Positions 1 to 3,944 of a stretch of 9,194 bases of DNA are shown one piece after another. The position numbers and the translations under genes were made by a program. Positions within the stretch are counted from its first letter, which is position 1. Every line of letters starts with the position of its first letter. Source of the DNA: Clostridia bacterium (GTDB lineage Bacteria; Bacillota; Clostridia; Oscillospirales; CAG-272). The DNA lies in the NCBI GenBank assembly GCA_017648425.1, contig JAGCJD010000173.1, positions 1-9,194 on the forward strand, in the 5' to 3' direction. Under the pieces are notes generated by a model. That model searched no databases. It was given only the letters and a program-made list of their open reading frames with translations, and was not told the origin of the DNA.

Positions 1-442
1 AATCGTTATCGGCTCTGACCACGCCGCACTCACACTTAAAAAGCAGGTCATCGCTCACCTTGAGTCAAGAGGAATCGAGGTAAACGATGTTGGAACATAC
101 ACGCTCGACCGTTGCGACTACCCCGATTATGCTCACGAGGTCTGCAAGAGAGTTCAGAGCGGCGAATATGAGCTTGGAATCCTTATTTGCGGAACAGGTA
201 TCGGTATGTCCATTGCGGCAAACAAGCACAAGGGCATTAGAGCCGCTTGCTGCTCTGATACATTTTCGGCAAAACTTACACGCGAACATAACGATGCGAA
301 TGTACTCTGCATTGGAGAGCGTGTAGTAGGTATCGGACTTGCGCTTGAACTTGTAGATGCCTTTTTAAAAGCGGAATACTCAAACGGCGGCAACCATGTG
401 ACGCGCGTTGCCATGTTAGCTGATATAGAAAACAAAAATTAA
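1..442 (+). CDS. rpiB: Ribose-5-phosphate isomerase B, 5' end cut by window edge
   Basis: Cytoplasmic enzyme of the non-oxidative pentose phosphate pathway that interconverts ribose-5-phosphate and ribulose-5-phosphate. The reading frame is open from base 2 and gives 146 visible residues before TAA at 440-442. Visible residues begin IVIGSDHAA, the family's N-terminal strand and Asp-His motif, so probably only the start Met and one or two residues are missing. The catalytic-cysteine segment ICGTGIGMSIAANK is at visible residues 62-75 (Cys63), followed by the phosphate-binding/dimer region RAACCSDTFSAKLTREHNDAN and VLCIGERVVG, all typical of the RpiB/LacAB family. The length (about 148) fits RpiB. 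LacA/LacB-type isomerases are related, but the neighbouring rpe, ispDF and prs genes and the absence of galactose genes favour RpiB. A 20-base gap separates it from ispD, so the two are probably cotranscribed. The promoter lies outside the window. Confidence 0.95.
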   Translation, partial: IVIGSDHAALTLKKQVIAHLESRGIEVNDVGTYTLDRCDYPDYAHEVCKRVQSGEYELGILICGTGIGMSIAANKHKGIRAACCSDTFSAKLTREHNDANVLCIGERVVGIGLALELVDAFLKAEYSNGGNHVTRVAMLADIENKN

Positions 443-462
443 CCTGTTACAAGGAGTTATCT

Positions 463-1239
463 ATGTGCGTAAAAAAGATCGTTGGTGTTCTCCGCGCCGC
501 GGCAGGAACTCCTCACCCCAAAAAATTCACCTCGGCAATAATAGCAGCCGCAGGCATGTCTGAGCGCTTTGGCGGTGATGTTACAAAACAGATGTCCGAG
601 CTTTGCGGTAAACCATTGCTTATCCACACGCTTGAAGCATTCGAAAACGCGGACTGCATTCACGAGATAATAATAGTTGCAAAGTCCAACGAAATACCCG
701 TATGGCAAACGCTTTGCCGTGAATACAATATATCCAAGCTGACAAATATCGTTCAGGGCGGATATACCCGTCAGGAATCGGTATTGTGCGGATTTGAGGC
801 AGTAAACAAAAAATCAAAATATGTGGCTATTGCAGACGGCGCGCGCTGTTTGATAACTCCCGATTTGATAAATAAGGTCTGCCGTTCGGCATACAAGTAT
901 AAGGCGGCTACCGCCGCTCACCGTTCCACGGACACTGTAAAGATAGCCGACAAAAAGGGATTTATTGAGTCCACCGCAGACAGAGATACCGTTTGGCTTG
1001 CTCAAACCCCTCAGGTATTCAAGACCAGACTTTACCGCGCGGCGGCATACACAGCGCTCAAAAAGGGCTTTGAGGCAACTGACGATAATTCACTTGTTGA
1101 AAATGTAGGCCACCCTATTCGCCTTGTCGAATGCGGATCGCAAAACATCAAGATCACCACAAGAGATGATATTGCCGTTGCAGAGGGTATTCTTGCCGAA
1201 CGCGCAAGGATAGAAAAATACTATAACTATGAGGACTGA
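463..1239 (+). CDS. ispD: 2-C-methyl-D-erythritol 4-phosphate cytidylyltransferase
   Basis: Third enzyme of the MEP isoprenoid pathway: joins MEP and CTP to give CDP-methylerythritol and pyrophosphate, in the cytoplasm. The protein has 258 residues, against about 230 usual. The difference is mainly a basic, partly hydrophobic N-terminal extension of about 22 residues before the nucleotide-binding core. The core shows [13 protein letters not shown] (26-38; Arg35) and TKQM (41-44; Lys42), the CTP-binding Arg/Lys pair. It also shows ADGARC (124-129; Asp125 and Arg128 kept), STDTVK (155-160), AQTPQVF (180-186), ATDDNSLVE (205-213) and NIKITT (228-233; Lys230). The usual His-Asp-x-x-Arg-Pro motif is altered at its first and last positions. 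The start is supported by AAGGAG at 451-456, six bases before the ATG; no later start has a comparable site. It ends one base before the preferred ispF start. It is a single-function protein, not an IspDF fusion. Confidence 0.96.
   Translation: MCVKKIVGVLRAAAGTPHPKKFTSAIIAAAGMSERFGGDVTKQMSELCGKPLLIHTLEAFENADCIHEIIIVAKSNEIPVWQTLCREYNISKLTNIVQGGYTRQESVLCGFEAVNKKSKYVAIADGARCLITPDLINKVCRSAYKYKAATAAHRSTDTVKIADKKGFIESTADRDTVWLAQTPQVFKTRLYRAAAYTALKKGFEATDDNSLVENVGHPIRLVECGSQNIKITTRDDIAVAEGILAERARIEKYYNYED
1231..1235 (+). promoter_or_regulatory. Ribosome binding site fixing the ispF start at 1241
   Basis: GAGGA lies inside the last codons of ispD, five bases before the ATG at 1241. An in-frame ATG at 1229 would overlap this site and lacks its own spaced purine stretch, so 1241 is the better start. 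The protein then begins [10 protein letters not shown], the usual beginning of IspF, and its metal ligands fall at residues 8, 10 and 42 as in the E. coli enzyme. Terminating ispD ribosomes would be delivered directly to this site. Confidence 0.7.
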
Positions 1240-1240
1240 T

Positions 1241-1735
1241 ATGAGAATAGGTCACGGATATGATGTTCACAGGCTCGTTGAGGGCAGAAAGCTCATATTG
1301 GGCGGCATAGACATTCCTTACGAAAAGGGATTACTTGGGCACTCTGATGCCGATGTTCTTCTCCACGCGATATCCGACTCGCTTTTGGGCGCAGCCGCTC
1401 TTGGAGACATAGGAAAGCTCTTTCCTGACACTGACCCGCAATTCAAAGGCGCTGACAGCCTCGTTCTTCTCCGCAAGGTAGGCGCACGACTTGCCTGCGC
1501 AGGATACGGAGTGGTAAATATCGACTGCACCGTAATAGCGCAAGCGCCAAAACTCGCGCCTCACATTCAGAAAATGAGAAGCAATATTGCTCGCGCGCTT
1601 GATGTGAGTCTTGACTGCGTAAGCGTCAAGGCAACCACCGAGGAAGGCTTGGGCTTTTCGGGAGAAGGGCTTGGCATTGCGGCTCACGCTGTTTGTCTTA
1701 TTCAAAAAAATGACGGCACGGGGGCTTCTGTATAA
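1241..1735 (+). CDS. ispF: 2-C-methyl-D-erythritol 2,4-cyclodiphosphate synthase
   Basis: Fifth step of the MEP pathway: cyclises CDP-methylerythritol 2-phosphate to methylerythritol cyclodiphosphate with release of CMP. The family forms a trimer with active sites at subunit interfaces. From the chosen start the protein has 164 residues, close to the usual 157-160. Visible: metal ligands Asp8, His10 (GYDVH) and His42 (VLLHA); GHSDADV (33-39); FPDTDP (61-66); the nucleotide-binding stretch [11 protein letters not shown] (98-108); and the signature [10 protein letters not shown] (130-139) with Thr132-Thr133. The segment that normally reads GRGEGI is GEGLGI here (141-146), so Arg142 and Glu144 (E. 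coli numbering, which matches) are Glu and Leu. The last residues (NDGTGASV) are a family-atypical tail whose codons form one arm of a hairpin. The ispD stop lies one base upstream, so the pair is probably translationally coupled. Confidence 0.96.
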   Translation: MRIGHGYDVHRLVEGRKLILGGIDIPYEKGLLGHSDADVLLHAISDSLLGAAALGDIGKLFPDTDPQFKGADSLVLLRKVGARLACAGYGVVNIDCTVIAQAPKLAPHIQKMRSNIARALDVSLDCVSVKATTEEGLGFSGEGLGIAAHAVCLIQKNDGTGASV

Positions 1736-1751
1736 GCCCCCGCTCCGCCGT
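1713..1751. terminator. Hairpin across the ispF stop codon; terminator-like on the minus strand
   Basis: Bases 1719-1727 and 1734-1742 form a perfect 9-bp stem (CGGGGGCTT / AAGCCCCCG) with a 6-base loop. A further 5 bp (1713-1717 with 1747-1751) extends it across a small internal loop. The ispF TAA lies at the loop/3'-arm junction. On the plus strand no T-run follows (CTCCGCCGTAAATAC), so it is not a normal terminator for the operon, although it could protect the 3' end of the mRNA. On the minus strand the stem is followed after two bases by seven T (complement of 1704-1710), the form of an intrinsic terminator for transcription running antisense into ispF. Confidence 0.5.
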
Positions 1752-1797
1752 AAATACACAAGCTCGTGAATTTTGCTGTCCCCCGACATCTTGTAGT

Positions 1798-1828
1798 TTG
1801 TCTCTCCCTTTCACAGCTTTTGTATAAA
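1798..1828 (+). promoter_or_regulatory. Possible weak promoter ahead of rpe
   Basis: The 159-base gap between ispF and rpe contains TTGTCT (1798-1803) and TATAAA (1823-1828) with a 19-base spacer, about 70 bases before the rpe start. Both boxes are partial matches to the sigma-A consensus and the spacer is longer than the ideal 17, so this is tentative. The gap size and the hairpin at the end of ispF make a separate or additional rpe promoter plausible. Read-through from ispDF is the alternative. Confidence 0.3.
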
Positions 1829-1845
1829 ATTTCTACTTATATGAT

Positions 1846-1860
1846 ATGCGTACAGCGCAT
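1846..1860. repeat. Short inverted repeat in the rpe leader
   Basis: ATGCG (1846-1850) and CGCAT (1856-1860) are exact inverted copies around a 5-base centre. They lie just downstream of the possible promoter and 34 bases before the rpe start codon. The position would suit an operator or a small 5'-leader hairpin, but five base pairs are easily expected by chance and I recognise no known operator. Confidence 0.25.
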
Positions 1861-1894
1861 GATTGCGACACAAAAAACACAACAGAGGTAATCT

Positions 1895-2545
1895 ATGATA
1901 ATAATATCTCCATCAGTCCTCGCGGCAGACTTTTCAAAGCTTGGCGACGAGGTAAAAAAGGTTCAGAACGCAGGAGCGCAATACATACATCTTGATGTAA
2001 TGGACGGTGTGTTCGTTCCCAACATAAGCTTTGGGCCTCCCGTTATAAGCTCTCTGCGCAAAGTAACGGACATTATTTTTGATGTTCACCTTATGATAAT
2101 CGAGCCTGAGCGTTACATAAAGGATTATGTTGACGCAGGCGCTGACATTATCACATTTCATTACGAAAGCTGTAAAGATCCAGAAGCGGTCATAGACCTC
2201 ATAAGGTCATACGGAGTAAAGGCTTCCATGTCTATAAAACCCGCTACTCCACCTGAGGCTGTGTATCCACTTATTTCAAAGCTTGATATGGTGCTTGTAA
2301 TGACGGTCGAGCCAGGCTTTGGCGGACAAAAGCTTATCCCCGAAACCATTGACAAGGTACGCTCCATACGCAGATACGCTGATAAAAATGGATTGCAAAT
2401 TGATATTGAGGTTGACGGAGGAATAACTCCCGAAAACTCGGGTAACGCTATCTCGGCAGGCGCTAATGTAATAGTTGCAGGCTCAGCTGTATTCCGCTCC
2501 GAAAACCCTGCCAAGGCTATATCAGATATTATCAATACAAAATAA
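1895..2545 (+). CDS. rpe: Ribulose-phosphate 3-epimerase
   Basis: Interconverts ribulose-5-phosphate and xylulose-5-phosphate in the cytoplasmic pentose phosphate pathway. The 216-residue protein has the usual family length and a complete TIM-barrel pattern. Visible: SPSVLAADFSKL (5-16; Ser7); metal-binding His32 and Asp34 in HLDVMDGVFVPN; His65 in FDVHLM; VEPGFGGQ (138-145), the phosphate-loop region; EVDGGI (172-177; Asp174 is the acid/base and metal ligand); and the C-terminal phosphate-binding stretch VAGSAVF (194-200). AGAGG at 1884-1888 sits six bases before the ATG. It is the last plus-strand gene and its TAA is built into the terminator hairpin that follows. With rpiB upstream and prs facing it, it belongs to a neighbourhood handling pentose phosphates. 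Allulose-6-P epimerases are close relatives, but nothing here points to allose metabolism. Confidence 0.96.
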   Translation: MIIISPSVLAADFSKLGDEVKKVQNAGAQYIHLDVMDGVFVPNISFGPPVISSLRKVTDIIFDVHLMIIEPERYIKDYVDAGADIITFHYESCKDPEAVIDLIRSYGVKASMSIKPATPPEAVYPLISKLDMVLVMTVEPGFGGQKLIPETIDKVRSIRRYADKNGLQIDIEVDGGITPENSGNAISAGANVIVAGSAVFRSENPAKAISDIINTK

Positions 2546-2581
2546 AAATGCTGTTTGCTTTTGCAAACAGCATTTTTATTT
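2540..2581. terminator. Bidirectional terminator between convergent rpe and prs
   Basis: A perfect 19-bp inverted repeat (2540-2558 with 2563-2581) around a TTTT loop, with the rpe stop codon in its left arm and the prs stop codon 10 bases to the right. The core is ATGCTGTTTGC / GCAAACAGCAT. The outer part is A-rich on the left and T-rich on the right, so a U-tract is made in either direction of transcription. It can serve as the 3' end of both convergent transcripts. Confidence 0.93.
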
Positions 2582-2590
2582 AATCTATTA

Positions 2591-3736
2591 TCATTCTTCA
2601 AATGTCATTTTTACCTGGGAAATCTGCTCTGCCTTATGCTTGTCCACAAGGTTATGTATTCTCTTAACGGGATTGAGCAACTCGCTGAGCGTATCGTCAT
2701 GGTTGAGCGTGTCTATTATGTAAGAAACATACTTACACATATTTACCTCAACATACCACTCTCTGCTAGCAAGCTCGGGACGGCGATAAACAAAATTCGT
2801 TGTGAATATTCTGGTAATAAGTCCGTCAGCATACGCCTTATCAAACTTATCAACGCCATCGGTAAACAAGCCAAAGGTAGCAAATGTAAATATTCTCTTC
2901 GCTCCCTTTTCCTTGAGCTGGTAAGCAACATCAAGAAGAGAATCTCCTGAGGATATCATATCGTCAACGATAATAACATCCTTACCCGTAAGGTCACGAC
3001 CAAGATACTCGTGCGCCTCTATCGGATTGCGTCCGTTAATAACAACTGCGTAATTGCGGCGCTTGTAGAACATACCTATATCAAGTCCAAGTACAGAGGA
3101 GAAGTACATACATCTTCCCATAGCTCCCTCATCGGGAGAAATTATAACGAGCTCGTCCTTATCTATAACAACATCGGGAACATTTCTCACAAGTGCCTTT
3201 ATCATCTGGTAAGAAGGTCTTACATCGTCAAATCCTGAAAGCGGGATAGCATTCTGAACTCTTGGATCATGAGCGTCAAATGTAATAATATTTGTAACTC
3301 CCATGTTTACGAGCTCTTGGAGCATAAGCGCGCAGTCAAGAGATTCGCGTCCGCTTCTCTTGTGCTGTCTGCCCTCATAAAGCATTGGCATTATTATAGA
3401 AATACGCCTTGCCTTACCTGCGTTTGCGGCAATTATACGTTTAAGATCGGCATAGTGGTCGTCCGGGCTCATAGGTACTTCCATGCCATACATCTTGTAC
3501 TTTACACTGTAATTGAACATATCACAGATTATGTAAAGGTCATGTCCTCTGAGTGACTCGTGGAGCAATCCCTTTCCTTCTCCCGAACCAAATCGGGGAC
3601 AATCTACATGAACGAGAAAGGTTTCATCACCGCCGTGTCGTCTCCACTCTTTAAGATAGTAGTCAACCTGCGCGGCAAAATCCTCGCAACCCTTCATTCC
3701 AATAACGCTAAGCTCTCCAAACTGTGATTCTTTCAT
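2591..3736 (-). CDS. prs: Ribose-phosphate pyrophosphokinase, long divergent form
   Basis: Predicted to transfer pyrophosphate from ATP to ribose-5-phosphate, giving PRPP for purine, pyrimidine, NAD, histidine and tryptophan synthesis. It has 381 residues, against about 315 for classical bacterial enzymes. The two-domain phosphoribosyltransferase fold is readable: RFGSGE (48-53, usually RFSDGE); ESLRGHDLYII (60-70); RQHKR (123-127, usually RQDRK/R); ITFDAHDP (151-158, usually DLH..Q; His156 kept); IISPDEGAMGR (198-208); the catalytic-loop KRR (225-227); and the PRPP-binding loop VIIVDDMISSGDS (254-266, usually VDDMIDTGGT). An insertion of roughly 13 residues precedes RQHKR and the C-terminus is about 25 residues longer. 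GGAGGG (3741-3746) is four bases before the ATG, and a strong promoter lies just upstream, so it is probably a monocistronic unit. Catalytic residues being kept favours a working enzyme; a specialised paralogue cannot be excluded. Confidence 0.87.
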   Translation of the reverse strand: MKESQFGELSVIGMKGCEDFAAQVDYYLKEWRRHGGDETFLVHVDCPRFGSGEGKGLLHESLRGHDLYIICDMFNYSVKYKMYGMEVPMSPDDHYADLKRIIAANAGKARRISIIMPMLYEGRQHKRSGRESLDCALMLQELVNMGVTNIITFDAHDPRVQNAIPLSGFDDVRPSYQMIKALVRNVPDVVIDKDELVIISPDEGAMGRCMYFSSVLGLDIGMFYKRRNYAVVINGRNPIEAHEYLGRDLTGKDVIIVDDMISSGDSLLDVAYQLKEKGAKRIFTFATFGLFTDGVDKFDKAYADGLITRIFTTNFVYRRPELASREWYVEVNMCKYVSYIIDTLNHDDTLSELLNPVKRIHNLVDKHKAEQISQVKMTFEE

Positions 3737-3771
3737 GCTTCCCTCCGAAAGTTTTATTCTATTTCTATAAA

Positions 3772-3800
3772 ATTATACCACATTTTCTTGATTTAGACAA
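3772..3800 (-). promoter_or_regulatory. Sigma-A promoter of prs
   Basis: Read on the minus strand: TTGTCT (3800 down to 3795), a 17-base spacer, then TATAAT (3777 down to 3772) preceded by TGG, an extended -10. Transcription should start near 3765, giving a leader of about 28 bases with the GGAGGG ribosome binding site. The perfect -10, ideal spacing and extended -10 make this the clearest promoter in the window. I see no recognisable operator or riboswitch in the short leader. Confidence 0.85.
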
Positions 3801-3817
3801 GGGAGTTCATAATTTTT

Positions 3818-3913
3818 TTACGCAAAATCGTCAAAATGTGACTTTGCATAATTTATGCGTTGTTTTTTTTCACATATTGTCGATTTTATCAATAAATAAG
3901 TCTGTTTTTTCAT
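3818..3913 (-). CDS. Possible small ORF downstream of mutS2, 31 codons
   Basis: An open frame of 31 codons lies in the 208-base gap between prs and mutS2, on the same strand as both. It starts at ATG (3913-3911) and ends at TAA (3820-3818). It begins MKKQTYLLIKST and ends KSHFDDFA, is lysine-rich and hydrophilic, and has no membrane segment or motif I recognise. AGAGGA (3928 down to 3923) is nine bases before the ATG. That site lies in the loop and one arm of the hairpin at the end of mutS2, so translation would depend on read-through and hairpin opening. The region is very AT-rich and a frame of this length can arise by chance, so this is a candidate only. Confidence 0.18.
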   Translation of the reverse strand: MKKQTYLLIKSTICEKKQRINYAKSHFDDFA

Positions 3914-3942
3914 AAAAAGCATTCCTCTACGGAGTGTTTTTT
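3914..3942. terminator. Imperfect hairpin at the end of mutS2
   Basis: Bases 3914-3925 and 3931-3942 form a 12-position stem around a 5-base loop, with A-rich and T-rich outer arms, starting two bases past the mutS2 stop codon (TTA at 3945-3947 on the plus strand). It is in the right place to end the phoH-to-mutS2 transcript. In minus-strand RNA two stem positions are A/C mismatches (3922/3934 and 3919/3937). In plus-strand RNA the same positions are G-U wobbles, so the helix is better formed in the antisense direction. Confidence 0.55.
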
Positions 3943-3944
3943 AA

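Noticed and set aside
1229..1231. Upstream ATG as the ispF start
   Set aside because: It overlaps ispD by 11 bases and has no spaced ribosome binding site. The ATG at 1241 has GAGGA five bases upstream and gives the standard N-terminus.
463..1735. Bifunctional IspDF fusion
   Set aside because: Fusions exist in some bacteria, but here ispD has its own stop codon (1237-1239) and ispF restarts with its own ATG in another frame.
1331..1789. Minus-strand open frame of 152 codons antisense to ispF
   Set aside because: It is a shadow of the conserved ispF frame, has no family resemblance, and would be interrupted by the minus-strand terminator-like hairpin at the ispF stop.
1736..1894. Riboswitch or T-box in the rpe leader
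   Set aside because: The gap holds only the ispF hairpin, a weak promoter-like pair and a 5-bp inverted repeat. No recognised aptamer core or antiterminator/terminator pair is visible.
2161..2601. Minus-strand open frame of 146 codons antisense to rpe, running across the terminator
   Set aside because: It is antisense to conserved Rpe motifs and reads through the perfect hairpin. Its translation has no recognisable domain.
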